Source: Chloroflexota bacterium
Lineage (GTDB): Bacteria > Chloroflexota > Anaerolineae > Anaerolineales > Villigracilaceae
Length of the DNA stretch: 64,000 nt
Direction of reading: 5' to 3'
NCBI GenBank assembly: GCA_023459215.1
Contig: JAEWVF010000076.1
Span: forward strand, 26,200-90,199
Part shown: piece by piece, positions 43,411 through 52,432 of the stretch
How positions within the stretch are numbered: the first letter of the stretch is position 1
How the letters are laid out: the number at the start of each line of letters is the position of its first letter
The notes under the pieces: model-generated
The model's input: the letters and a program-made list of their open reading frames with translations, nothing else
Databases searched by the model: none
What the model was told of the DNA's origin: nothing
Position numbers and translations under genes: made by a program

Positions 43411-43449
43411 TTATACAAAACAGGATTATAATAATCCTGTTTTGTATAA
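43411..43449. promoter_or_regulatory. 39-bp perfect palindrome before the ATPase gene
   Basis: Left arm 43411-43429 and right arm 43431-43449 are exactly complementary over 19 bp with one central base. It ends just before the GGAG ribosome site and 12 bases before ATG 43462. It contains TTATAC/TATAAT-like -10 sequences, so repression by a dimer or a strong hairpin at the start of the mRNA is likely. Confidence 0.8.
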
Positions 43450-43461
43450 AGGAGAATTCCC

Positions 43462-44868
43462 ATGTTCATCAACCGCAAGGCCGAATTCGAACTGTTAACC
43501 CGCCTGTATGACTCTGACCAGGCAGAATTGTTTGTGCTCTATGGGCGTCGCCGGGTGGGGAAAACGGAATTGCTGCGCGCTTTTTGCGAGGATAAACCAC
43601 ATCTCTTTTTCATCGCCACCCTCAGCGCAGACGGTGAACAACTGGCTACCTTTTCCCAACAAATCTGGGCAGCAACTCATCCGGAAACCCCTGCCGGGTT
43701 CTCATTCCCTTCCTGGGATGCCGCTTTCCGCGCATTGGCAGATTTGCCCGAACGCATGATCGTTGTGCTGGACGAGTTCACATACTTGATCAGCGGGAAC
43801 AAGGCGATTCCATCCATCCTTCAAAAAGCGTGGGACGAACGGTTGAAAAATACCCAGATCAAGCTGGTTTTGTGCGGCTCCTATATTGGGATGATGGAAA
43901 CCGAGGTGCTGGGGTATCAGGCTCCCCTTTATGGCCGGCGCACCCATAGCACCCTGCTGGAGCCGTTGGATTTATGCTCGACCGCGCTGTTTTTCCCGGC
44001 CTATTCGGCAGAGCAGCAGTTCCTGGCCTGGGCGGTGCTGGGAGGCATGCCTTACTATTTGCGCACCTTTAGCGACCGGCAGGATATTTTCACCAACATC
44101 CACCAGCACATTCTGGATGCAAAAAACGGCGCGTTGTTCAATGAGCCGCGCCTGCTCTTGATGGAAGAACTGCGCGAGCCGCGCAATTACTTCTCCATCC
44201 TGCGCGCGATTGCCCAGGGAAACACACGGTTAAATGAGATTGCCCAGGCCTCCGGGGTGGGCGCGGTTAATATGGTTGCCCGTTATCTTGATTTGCTCCA
44301 ACAAATGCGCCTGATTACCAGGCGTGTCCCGGCCACGGAATTCCAGCCGGAAAAGAGCAAACGCGGCGTCTACCAGATCGACGACCATTTCCTGCGTTTC
44401 TGGTTCCGTTATGTGCAGCCCAATCAAAGCTCACTCGATTTGGGTCTGACCGATGCAATCCTGGGCCAACGTGTGCAGCCCGACCTCGACCACTTCGTCT
44501 CGGCAGCCTTTGAAGAAGCCTGCCGCCAATATATTGCCCGCCTGGCGCGCCAGGGGAAAATCCCGTTTCTACCGGAAAGAATCGGCGCCTGGTGGGATAA
44601 AGAATCCGAGATTGACCTGCTGGCCATCAGCCGCACAGAAAAACAGGCCCTGGTTGGGGAATGCAAATGGTCAGTTAATCCCGTTGGGGTCAATGTTCTG
44701 GATGACCTGAAACAAAAAGCGCAGGTTCTTCTCCGGGAAGGGGATATTACGCAGTTGCATTATGTGCTGTTTGCCCGCGCAGGGTTCACCCCGGCGCTTG
44801 AGTTACGAGCCGGGGAAGAAGGCATTACGCTGGTTACCGTGGACGAGATTGTTCGCGCTGAAGCGTAA
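43462..44868 (+). CDS. ATPase of the ATPase_2/DUF234 family
   Basis: 468 residues. The N-terminal AAA-like ATPase has Walker A YGRRRVGKTELL (near 30), Walker B MIVVLDEFTYLI (near 97) and the family sensor LVLCGSYIGMME. A winged-helix part follows (ILRAIAQGNTRLNEIAQASG). The C-terminal DUF234 domain (about 310-460) has a PD-(D/E)XK-like pattern: WWDKESEIDLLAI and ALVGECKWS (E-ID...ECK). Such proteins are common in archaea and some bacteria, often patchily distributed; their function is poorly known. The perfect palindrome in front suggests autoregulation. Confidence 0.85.
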   Translation: MFINRKAEFELLTRLYDSDQAELFVLYGRRRVGKTELLRAFCEDKPHLFFIATLSADGEQLATFSQQIWAATHPETPAGFSFPSWDAAFRALADLPERMIVVLDEFTYLISGNKAIPSILQKAWDERLKNTQIKLVLCGSYIGMMETEVLGYQAPLYGRRTHSTLLEPLDLCSTALFFPAYSAEQQFLAWAVLGGMPYYLRTFSDRQDIFTNIHQHILDAKNGALFNEPRLLLMEELREPRNYFSILRAIAQGNTRLNEIAQASGVGAVNMVARYLDLLQQMRLITRRVPATEFQPEKSKRGVYQIDDHFLRFWFRYVQPNQSSLDLGLTDAILGQRVQPDLDHFVSAAFEEACRQYIARLARQGKIPFLPERIGAWWDKESEIDLLAISRTEKQALVGECKWSVNPVGVNVLDDLKQKAQVLLREGDITQLHYVLFARAGFTPALELRAGEEGITLVTVDEIVRAEA

Positions 44869-44921
44869 ACAGAAGAGCCATCTTGCCCCAAGCAGCCGAA
44901 AAACTTGCACTTTGCAAAAAT

Positions 44922-44957
44922 AAACAGGCCAGCCCAAGGAAGGGCTGGCCTGTTTTT
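44922..44957. terminator. Bidirectional intrinsic terminator
   Basis: Stem AAACAGGCCAGCCC (44922-44935) / GGGCTGGCCTGTTT (44942-44955), flanked by A- and T-runs. It separates the convergent ATPase gene and the membrane protein gene. Confidence 0.9.
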
Positions 44958-44972
44958 GATGTGTGTCAGCTA

Positions 44973-46103
44973 CTATTCGTTTACAACAACCGGGGCGACT
45001 GTTTCGATGGCTTTCAGCTCGCGGTAGGTCAGGGTCCAGACGTTTGACTGGTAGATGTAGCCCCAGCCGCTGACCAGCAAGATTGGCGAGAAGGCCACAA
45101 CGAAGAAGAACGGCAGGCCAATGATTGCGGCGAATACCCAGGGCCAGAAATCCGGCGCGGAGAGCAGGCTGGCCAACCCGGCGGTGACAAGGGCGGGCGC
45201 AAGGGCAGCCAGGATACCGCCAATCATGGTCACAATTGAGATGACCAGCAAGGGCAGCATCAGCAGGAAGAAAACAAGCGCCCAGGCAATCTTGAGACCC
45301 AACACCACCAGCCACATCAAACCAGCATTCTTCCAGTTGCGTTTGAGCAGGGCGAAGGCCGAGCGGAAAGAGTCGCCGACGCCTTTGTCTTCCAGGATGG
45401 CCATCCGCCAGGCAAAATCACGCACCAGGTAAAGCACTGTCATCAGGATGACGGTGATGAAGCCGAACAGGAAGACCAGGCCAATTCCGGCAATCAGGCT
45501 GGTAATCAGGGTGGCTTCGACGCCGCTCAGGGCCGCCGAGACAATCCACCAGGCAACCAGGATCACCAGCACGAGCATGAAGAAGGACGGCAGGTGAACC
45601 AGCAGGTTGATGAAGAACAAGCGCCAGGAAACACGCGACCAGCCATACTTCCAGCCCTGGCGAAAACCGACTTTGACCCCGGTCTCTTCATATTCATTGA
45701 CCATGCGGATGGTCGATGTTTCGGCGACATAACGCAGCACCGCACCGACAAGGCTCAACACTACAATCATTACGAACAGGGTGATCGCTGCGGCAATGCC
45801 CATCTGGAACTCGACCGGGTATTCGGCGCGGAGTTCGGCGATACCGGCGCCAAGTTGGGCGAAGGCATCGTTGAGTTTTTCCTGCGGGGTATCGCCTTGC
45901 AGCCCCTGCCAATCCTGCGGGGCGTGAATGCCCGCGGGGCCGTTGTCACGCTCACCATCGTTGGCAGAGTAACGGCTGTTGTTGCCACCGCCGCCGTTGG
46001 AAGCGCCAACGGTCAGGGCCAGGATGAAGCCGAAAACCCACAGGGTTCGGTAGTTCCAGAGAATATGCCAGGAACGGCCAAGTATCTTTTTAATATCCAA
46101 CAT
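44973..46103 (-). CDS. Multi-pass membrane protein downstream of the sigma factor operon
   Basis: 376 residues from ATG 46103 (AAGGAG upstream; the extra upstream ATG at 46112 has worse spacing). One helix at about 18-35 is followed by a glycine- and asparagine-rich exposed loop (about 37-95), then six or more helices. The RSWHILWNYRTLWVFGFILA start resembles DUF4013/DUF7544-like glycerophosphodiester phosphodiesterase-type membrane domains. It lies 68 bases past the anti-sigma factor gene, so it may be the target or co-regulated product of that system. Confidence 0.6.
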   Translation of the reverse strand: MLDIKKILGRSWHILWNYRTLWVFGFILALTVGASNGGGGNNSRYSANDGERDNGPAGIHAPQDWQGLQGDTPQEKLNDAFAQLGAGIAELRAEYPVEFQMGIAAAITLFVMIVVLSLVGAVLRYVAETSTIRMVNEYEETGVKVGFRQGWKYGWSRVSWRLFFINLLVHLPSFFMLVLVILVAWWIVSAALSGVEATLITSLIAGIGLVFLFGFITVILMTVLYLVRDFAWRMAILEDKGVGDSFRSAFALLKRNWKNAGLMWLVVLGLKIAWALVFFLLMLPLLVISIVTMIGGILAALAPALVTAGLASLLSAPDFWPWVFAAIIGLPFFFVVAFSPILLVSGWGYIYQSNVWTLTYRELKAIETVAPVVVNE

Positions 46104-46170
46104 GTTACACACTCCTTGTTTGTTTCTTATATTCGAACGGTTACAGAGCTCTTTTGAACCGGTTGCACAC

Positions 46171-46788
46171 TTATGAACGGGAGAAGTTCCCCGGGTTTGC
46201 CATGCGTTTTTGCCGACCCAGCCACCAGTAAGCCAGCCAGGCCAGGTAGATGCCGCCCAACAGCGCCTGCCAGATAAGGTTGACGGTCAGGTCGCCAATG
46301 AACAGGTTGAAATCGTTCAAAAACCCCAGGAGGCCGAACGGGTTGCCTATAAAATCGGTCAGGATGCCGAACCAGACGGTTTGGCGGCGGCCAGCCCCGG
46401 CCAGGGTGGTCAGGCTGTCGCCCAGTAAACCCAGATCGGAAGCGGCCATGACCAGGGAACTGAGCCGGAAGGTCATTTGCATGAAAATCCATGTGCCGGC
46501 GACCGCAAAGGGGATCGACCACCAGCCGATTTCGACAGCCTTGCGGGTTGGGGGCGTCATCGTCTGGCGAGGCAGGCTGAGGGTCAGGTTGGCAACGAAG
46601 CGTTCCGTTGGCAGGAAATCGCCCGCGGGAGGCGTATCCTGCAACAGCGTGGAGAGTCCCCTCGTCTCATCCAGCGCGGTCTGGCACTGCTGACAGTGAG
46701 CAAGATGCTGCTCGACCCGGCGTAATGATGCGCCGCGCAGTTCGCCATCGAGATATGCGCCCAACCATTCACGGATATGTTCAGACAT
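46171..46788 (-). CDS. Anti-sigma factor (zinc-finger type)
   Basis: 205 residues. The N-terminal zf-HC2/ZAS domain has the pattern YLDGEL, then VEQHLAHCQQCQTAL (HxxxCxxC). Membrane segments lie in the middle and near the C terminus (WWSIPFAVAGTWIFMQMTFR and LIWQALLGGIYLAWLAYWWL). It overlaps the sigma gene by 8 bases, the usual arrangement, and should hold the ECF sigma factor at the membrane until a signal is received. Confidence 0.88.
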   Translation of the reverse strand: MSEHIREWLGAYLDGELRGASLRRVEQHLAHCQQCQTALDETRGLSTLLQDTPPAGDFLPTERFVANLTLSLPRQTMTPPTRKAVEIGWWSIPFAVAGTWIFMQMTFRLSSLVMAASDLGLLGDSLTTLAGAGRRQTVWFGILTDFIGNPFGLLGFLNDFNLFIGDLTVNLIWQALLGGIYLAWLAYWWLGRQKRMANPGNFSRS

Positions 46789-47356
46789 AGTCGATCTCCA
46801 AATCGCTCATTTCAGGGGACAGGATCGCCTTTAGCCTGTCCCGGCCATAATTCAAACGCGACATGACCGTGCCCAGCGGGATGTCGAGGGCAGAAGAAAT
46901 CTCCTGGTACGGCAGGCCGCCATATTCACGCAGCACCAGCACCGCCCGGCTGGCTTCGGGCAGGGATGAAATGGCCCGCTGGACGGCAAGGCTGCGTTCT
47001 TTTTGTAAAAGTGCGGCTTCAGGCCCGGCCTGTGAATCTGAGACAAGCAGTTCGTCGAAGTCGGCCAGGGGCATCTGGGGCGCGCGCCGCAGGACATCCA
47101 GCGCGGCGTTGACGGCGATGCGGTAGAGCCAGTTGCGTAGGGAGGTGCCGGGGCGAAAGGCAGGCAAGTTTAACCAGGCCTGGATGAAGGCATCCTGGGC
47201 TGCGTCTTCCGCCAATTGGGTATCGCCGCACATGCGATAAACGACATTAATCACTTGCGGGTGATGTTGGCGGACCAGCTCTCCGTAGGCATTGCGGTCA
47301 CCGGTTTGCGCTTTTGCGATCAGCGCAGCTTCGGTTTCCGGCTGGGGAATTGCCAC
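46781..47356 (-). CDS. ECF-type RNA polymerase sigma factor
   Basis: 191 residues from GTG 47356, chosen because AAAGGA lies upstream and family homology begins there; the frame is open further to 47437. Region 2 is YGELVRQHHPQVINVVYRMC, then DAAQDAFIQAWLNLPAF; region 4 is SLPEASRAVLVLREYGGLPY, then IPLGTVMSRLNYGRDRLK. It is encoded with its zinc anti-sigma factor and drives an envelope or stress regulon of unknown content. Confidence 0.9.
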   Translation of the reverse strand: MAIPQPETEAALIAKAQTGDRNAYGELVRQHHPQVINVVYRMCGDTQLAEDAAQDAFIQAWLNLPAFRPGTSLRNWLYRIAVNAALDVLRRAPQMPLADFDELLVSDSQAGPEAALLQKERSLAVQRAISSLPEASRAVLVLREYGGLPYQEISSALDIPLGTVMSRLNYGRDRLKAILSPEMSDLEIDYV

Positions 47357-47490
47357 TTGCGGTTCCTTTCTTTCGTACTCTCGATTACTTAACGTAAATG
47401 TTGTGCTTTTTATTCGGTTTTCGGCAAAAAAGGCCAAAATTCCCCGTCGATATTTGGCAATTTGTTTTGGATGCGGTTTTTGGGAGGGGA

Positions 47491-49935
47491 TCAGCGACAG
47501 GTTTCAGGCAAGCTGAAGTAGAAGGTTGCGCCTTTGCCGATTTCGGACTCGGCCCAGATGCGGCCATCATGGCGCAACAGGATGCGGTGGACGATGGCCA
47601 GGCCAATGCCTGTGCCGGGAAATTCTTCGTCGCGGTGCAGGCGCTGGAAAACGCCGAACAATTTATCGGCATAGCGCATGTCGAAGCCGGCGCCGTTGTC
47701 GCGCACAAAATATTCGAGACCAGATGGGCCAGCCTGGCTGCCAATTTCAATTTGTGGTTCGGCGCTCTTGGATGAATATTTAACGGCGTTGGTGATGAGA
47801 TTAATCCAGACCTGGCGGATGAGGGCCGGGTCGGCGCAGGCGGACGGGATTTCCCCCAATACCCAGCGAATTGCAGGCTGGTTCTGTTCGGCGTCGATAT
47901 CGGCTAGCACCTGCTGGACAATCTGGGCCATATCGACCACCTGCATTTGGATCGGCTGGCGGCCAACGCGCGAAAAAGCGAGCAAATCGTCGATCAGGCG
48001 GCCCATGCGGCGGGTATTCTGGATGATGCGGTCGAGCAATTGGCGGGCATCTTCACTCAGATTGGCGCGGTGCTCAGATTCCAAAATCGTGGAAAAGCCC
48101 AGGATTGAGCGCAGGGGCGAGCGCAGGTCATGCGACACAGTGTAGGCAAACGATTCCAACTCTTTGTTGGCATATTCCAATTTTTCGACCAGGGCCTGCA
48201 ATTGCTCTTGCGAGTGGAGCAGTTTCTCTTCGGTGCGGCGGCGCTGTTCGAGCAGCAGCACGCTTTGCAACGCCCCGCTGACCAGGGCGCGCAGGGCGTT
48301 GGTCACAGAAATATCCTTTGGCTGCACTTCGAGCAGCATAAATCCGAGCCGGTCTTCCTTCGAGTAGAGCGCTTCGACAACCAGTTCCGGTTGGGCAAGG
48401 GTGGGTTTCAACTCGCGCGGCAGTAAATCCTTGGAGGGGAAAAGCGTCCCCTGCGGGTCAAGCGCAATCCGTTCCCCGGCGCGCCAGGCATAAATCAGGC
48501 GGGAAAGGTCGGCAGGGTTCTGCGGGTCTTCGAACAGGGAAATGGTGCAGGCGGTCACGTTCAGGCGCGGCAATTCTGCGCTCAAAACATCGAGGATGCC
48601 GGCCATATCGAAGGTGGTTACCAGCGACTCACTGATTTCGCGCAAAGCCAGGTCGCGCAGCTCGATCTCGGTCTGGCGCGAATTTTCGAGGGTTTCCATC
48701 GTTATGCCTAGGCGCAGATAGGCGCGCTCGGCCAGGTGATCGACGGTCTGCTGAAGGCGCTTGTCTGGCAGACAGGAACGCACCTGGCGCAGGAAGACAG
48801 TCACGCTGCGGTTCCAGGCCGCGACTTCAACCCCCAGGTCAAAGCCCTGCTGCTGGGCTTGCTCCAGGCGATGCAGGAATTGGCCGTTCCCGCCTGACTG
48901 CAAATCCACGCGGATGGCTTCCAGCCAGTCCAGCGCCCATGCTTCGACAATATCCGCAGGGAGGTAAGCAAGGCTTTCGCGGAGCGAGGCAACGATCTCG
49001 GCCTGGCGCTGGCGCAATGTTTCGGGCCAATCCCGCGATTTGGGCAAATCCGTTGCTTCTTCAGGGGTCAGGAAACTGGAGCAGCCGCAAGACTGGCGGA
49101 CGACCAGTGGGGCAAGCGAGATGTTCTTTTCCGAAACCGGCTGCCCGGCAATCTGGGAGAGCAGGGTGTGCGCCGCCAACCGTCCTTGTGCGCAGATGTC
49201 CTGACGGACGGAGGTCAGCGGGACGCCGGCAAAGCGCGCCTCGACATCGTCGAAACCCGTCAGCGCAACCTGTTCGGGGATGCGGATGCCGTGGGCTTGT
49301 AAAACGCCCATAGCCCCAACTGCCATCGAATCGTTGGATGAAACAATCGCATCGCAGGTGAGCGGCTCGCGGGCCAGGAACTCCTGCAGGGCTTGCGCGC
49401 CGGAATCGATGCTGTAATCGCCTTGCAAAACCAGGCCCGGATTCAGTTCCAGACCGTATTCGGCCAGTGCATCGCAAAAAGCCTGGTAGCGTTCATCGGC
49501 TTCCTGCTGGCCGACCGGGCCGCGCAGGAAAGCCAACCGTTTGTAAGCGTGCTTTTTTGCCAGGTGGGTGACAATAGCGTGAATGGCCTGGCCGCTATCG
49601 ACCATGACATAAGGCGTGCCCGGCATCGAGATGGCAATGCTGACCTTGGGGAGATGGGCGTAGCGTTTGAAGAATAACTGCATCGCCCGTCCGCTGATCG
49701 GGTGAGCCAGTGTGCCGGAGATGATGATACCGTCCACGCTGTTTTTATCGACCAAATCAAAGAGTACGTTGCGCTGGAATTCAAATCCGCGATAGGCGCG
49801 TAAAGCCCCACTGGTAAAACAAATGACCTGCGCGCCGGCTGAGCGGGCCACTTCGACAACACCGCGATATAACGCAGACTCATATTTGTTTTGCGTCGTG
49901 CTGACAAAAAGGCCAATCGTCAGTGGGCCGGGCAT
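47491..49935 (-). CDS. Histidine kinase with LacI-type sugar-binding sensor
   Basis: 814 residues from ATG 49935 (-10 TACAAT six bases upstream indicates leaderless mRNA). Residues about 1-290 are a PurR/LacI-type periplasmic-binding fold (LTIGLFVSTTQNKYESALYR, VDGIIISGTL, CDAIVSSNDSMAVGAMGVL), followed by a GAF-like region (about 440-575). HisKA (SHDLRSPLRSILGF, phospho-His) and HATPase_c follow (N box NLITNAVKYSS, G1 DNGAGFD, G2 GTGIGLAIVHRI). No signal peptide or membrane helix is seen, so the ligand is sensed in the cytoplasm. There is no response regulator next to it. Confidence 0.88.
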   Translation of the reverse strand: MPGPLTIGLFVSTTQNKYESALYRGVVEVARSAGAQVICFTSGALRAYRGFEFQRNVLFDLVDKNSVDGIIISGTLAHPISGRAMQLFFKRYAHLPKVSIAISMPGTPYVMVDSGQAIHAIVTHLAKKHAYKRLAFLRGPVGQQEADERYQAFCDALAEYGLELNPGLVLQGDYSIDSGAQALQEFLAREPLTCDAIVSSNDSMAVGAMGVLQAHGIRIPEQVALTGFDDVEARFAGVPLTSVRQDICAQGRLAAHTLLSQIAGQPVSEKNISLAPLVVRQSCGCSSFLTPEEATDLPKSRDWPETLRQRQAEIVASLRESLAYLPADIVEAWALDWLEAIRVDLQSGGNGQFLHRLEQAQQQGFDLGVEVAAWNRSVTVFLRQVRSCLPDKRLQQTVDHLAERAYLRLGITMETLENSRQTEIELRDLALREISESLVTTFDMAGILDVLSAELPRLNVTACTISLFEDPQNPADLSRLIYAWRAGERIALDPQGTLFPSKDLLPRELKPTLAQPELVVEALYSKEDRLGFMLLEVQPKDISVTNALRALVSGALQSVLLLEQRRRTEEKLLHSQEQLQALVEKLEYANKELESFAYTVSHDLRSPLRSILGFSTILESEHRANLSEDARQLLDRIIQNTRRMGRLIDDLLAFSRVGRQPIQMQVVDMAQIVQQVLADIDAEQNQPAIRWVLGEIPSACADPALIRQVWINLITNAVKYSSKSAEPQIEIGSQAGPSGLEYFVRDNGAGFDMRYADKLFGVFQRLHRDEEFPGTGIGLAIVHRILLRHDGRIWAESEIGKGATFYFSLPETCR

Positions 49936-50061
49936 ATTAACATTGTACTCGAAAGGGGCGAGCAGGGAGCCTGCCAAGAATGTTAGTTCATCCCCTTAAA
50001 CGGTTGCGCGGGCGCTGGGGGTCTCTTCCCAACAGCCCGCGCTAACGTTCGTCTGCTGGCT

Positions 50062-51087
50062 TTAGCGCCAGAAAGCCGGGAAGAAAACGCGGATGGCCAC
50101 ATCCAGGAGGAAGGCCAGCATGAACAGCCCGCCAAAGGCGCGGTTATTGGCAAAGGCCAGCGGGGCAAAAAACAACGGCCAGCCGCCCTGTCCGTCAGGG
50201 AAACCTTCGGGGCGGGTCGCCGGGCGCGGTTTCAGGAAGTTGGGCAAGGTCCGGCGCAGGGTTGGAATGGCCAATAGCACGAGCAGCAGGATCGGGGTAA
50301 AGTAGCGCAGCGCAATCATCCCCAAGACCAGCAAATACGGCAGGATCATCATCGCGATGACCGCGTAACGGGAGGCTTTTTCGCCCAAAATCACCGGCAG
50401 GGTGTAAATCTTTTTGTCCTTATCGACCTCGATCTTGTCGATGTGCTTGCCGAAGATGACGGTGGTCACGCCAAAATAATAGGGGACGCTGGCCCAGACG
50501 ACATTCCAATCCCACAGACCGGAGAGCACGTAATAGCCGCCGCCAATCATCAGCGGGCCCCAGACCAGCAGGACGGCCACCTCGCCCAGGGCGATATATT
50601 TGAGCGGCCAGGTGTAAAACAGGACGAAGAACGCTCCCAGCCCGAGCAAAAGCCAGATCAGCGGATCATTGCCGTTGCTGAAAATCAGGTACAGGCCGCA
50701 GGCCAGGGCCAGCAGCCCCGTCCAGGCAAAGTAGGTCAGCAGTTGGCGGGTGGTCATCAGCCCATTGGCGACCGGCTGCGGACCATACAGGGTGCGGAAG
50801 TAGTTGTCCTTATCGACGCCTTTGACAAAATCGGTATAGTCATTGAATAAATTGTTCGCAGCGTGCGCCAGAACCAACCCGATAACCAGCGCCAGCCAGG
50901 CAGGCAAGTCAAACTTGCCGTCACGCGCGGCAAAAAGCCCGGCCAGGGCGGCAGAAATAAAGGTCATCACCAGCACGGCGGCGCGGGTCGAGATCAGCCA
51001 CTTTGAAACCAAATCGAGCGCATCCCATTCCTGTTTCGAGACGGCAGGGATCACCTGGAGCGCTTTTTTCCACATGGCAAAGTTCAT
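50062..51087 (-). CDS. UbiA-family prenyltransferase
   Basis: 341 residues from ATG 51087 (GAGGAGAAG upstream), about nine membrane helices. The first Asp-rich motif is NNLFNDYTDFVKGVD and the second is DKIEVDKDKKIYTLP, both needed for Mg-diphosphate binding. Closest in style to MenA-type enzymes that prenylate quinone head groups, but chlorophyll/heme-type or other UbiA members are possible. The substrate cannot be assigned from sequence alone. It would supply quinones to the nitrate respiration chain if MenA-like. Confidence 0.82.
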   Translation of the reverse strand: MNFAMWKKALQVIPAVSKQEWDALDLVSKWLISTRAAVLVMTFISAALAGLFAARDGKFDLPAWLALVIGLVLAHAANNLFNDYTDFVKGVDKDNYFRTLYGPQPVANGLMTTRQLLTYFAWTGLLALACGLYLIFSNGNDPLIWLLLGLGAFFVLFYTWPLKYIALGEVAVLLVWGPLMIGGGYYVLSGLWDWNVVWASVPYYFGVTTVIFGKHIDKIEVDKDKKIYTLPVILGEKASRYAVIAMMILPYLLVLGMIALRYFTPILLLVLLAIPTLRRTLPNFLKPRPATRPEGFPDGQGGWPLFFAPLAFANNRAFGGLFMLAFLLDVAIRVFFPAFWR

Positions 51088-51176
51088 ATTCTTCTCCTCT
51101 TTAGATATTAGACCAATTATATCTGATTTCAAAAACGCAAAGCCAGGCAGGGTCAGCGGGCGTATAATAGCCGCCT

Positions 51177-52364
51177 ATGAAAAATCGCAACCTTGTCATC
51201 CTGTTCTTCACCATGGTGGTGGTCATGATCAGCTTTGGGATCATCATCCCGATCCTGCCGTTCTATATCGAGAGCTTTGGCGGCGGCGGGCTGGCGATGG
51301 GCGGGCTGATGGCCATTTTCTCGTTGATGCAGTTCTTCTTCTCCCCGGTTTGGGGCGCTTTTTCAGACCGTTATGGACGCAAACCGATCCTGATCCTGGG
51401 CGCATTCGGCAATGCCCTGGCCCTGGTCGTGATGGGATTGGCTACTGACCTGCCGACCCTGTACCTGGCGCGCGCCCTGGGCGGGATTCTCTCCTCGGCC
51501 ACTCTGCCGACCGCGATGGCCTTCATCAGCGACAGCACCGACGAAAACCAGCGCGGCGGCGGCATGGGCATGATCGGGGCGGCCATGGGATTGGGGATGA
51601 TCCTTGGGCCGGGCATCGGCGGCTTGACTGCCGGGGATTCGATCCAGACGCCTTTCTTTGTCGGTGCAGGATTATCGTTGCTGGCCACCCTTCTGACCTG
51701 GCTTTTCCTGCCCGAATCACTGCCCAGGGAACAACACCAACCCAGCCTGAAACTAAAAGGGCCGCAACTGGCCAGCATGTTCCAGGCCCTATTTGGGCCG
51801 CTCGGCTTCCTGCTCATCCTGGCCTTTTTGAACAATTTCGCCATGACCAACTTCGAAGGCATCTTCGGCTTCTATGCCCAGCGCCGTTTCGATTACGACC
51901 CTTCCACCATTGGCATGATTCTGACGGTGGTTGGCATCTCCTCGACGGTGGCCCAGGGTCTGCTGACCGGGCCGGCCACACGCCGTTTCGGCGACGAGGC
52001 GGTCATCAAAGCCTCGTTAATTGCCAGCGTTGGTGGATTCCTGATCATGCTGGCAGCCTATGACCTGGTGACTGTCATGCTGACCACCAGCATCTTCATT
52101 TTCAGCAATTCGATGCTGCGCCCCAGCGTTTCCTCTCTGATTTCGAAACGCGCTACCGGCGGCCAGGGGATGGCGATGGGATTGAACAACGCCTACATGA
52201 GCCTTGGGCGCATCGTCGGGCCAATCTGGGCCGGGGCCGTGCTGGATATGAATCTTAACTTTCCGTTCATCACCGGGGCGGTCATCATGCTGGTCAGTTT
52301 TATCGCCAGTTTGACCTACCTCGCCAACCGCCAAAGCCAAACCGAACCGGTCAGTGCAGATTAG
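51177..52364 (+). CDS. Major facilitator superfamily transporter
   Basis: 395 residues, twelve membrane helices. Motif A is GAFSDRYGRKPILILG (between helices 2 and 3) and motif C is GAAMGLGMILGPGIGGL in helix 5, which marks proton-driven antiporters of the TetA/multidrug (DHA1) type. -10 TATAAT lies 8 bases before the ATG. Substrate unknown. Confidence 0.85.
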   Translation: MKNRNLVILFFTMVVVMISFGIIIPILPFYIESFGGGGLAMGGLMAIFSLMQFFFSPVWGAFSDRYGRKPILILGAFGNALALVVMGLATDLPTLYLARALGGILSSATLPTAMAFISDSTDENQRGGGMGMIGAAMGLGMILGPGIGGLTAGDSIQTPFFVGAGLSLLATLLTWLFLPESLPREQHQPSLKLKGPQLASMFQALFGPLGFLLILAFLNNFAMTNFEGIFGFYAQRRFDYDPSTIGMILTVVGISSTVAQGLLTGPATRRFGDEAVIKASLIASVGGFLIMLAAYDLVTVMLTTSIFIFSNSMLRPSVSSLISKRATGGQGMAMGLNNAYMSLGRIVGPIWAGAVLDMNLNFPFITGAVIMLVSFIASLTYLANRQSQTEPVSAD

Positions 52365-52375
52365 CCTGCGTTTGC

Positions 52376-52411
52376 AAAAATCCCCCGGCAGAGTAAAGCC
52401 GGGGGATTTTT
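52376..52411. terminator. Bidirectional intrinsic terminator
   Basis: Stem AAAAATCCCCCGGC / GCCGGGGGATTTTT with an 8-base loop. It lies between the convergent MFS and phosphofructokinase genes. Confidence 0.92.
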
Positions 52412-52432
52412 GAATCCAGTTCAGCGGGAAAA

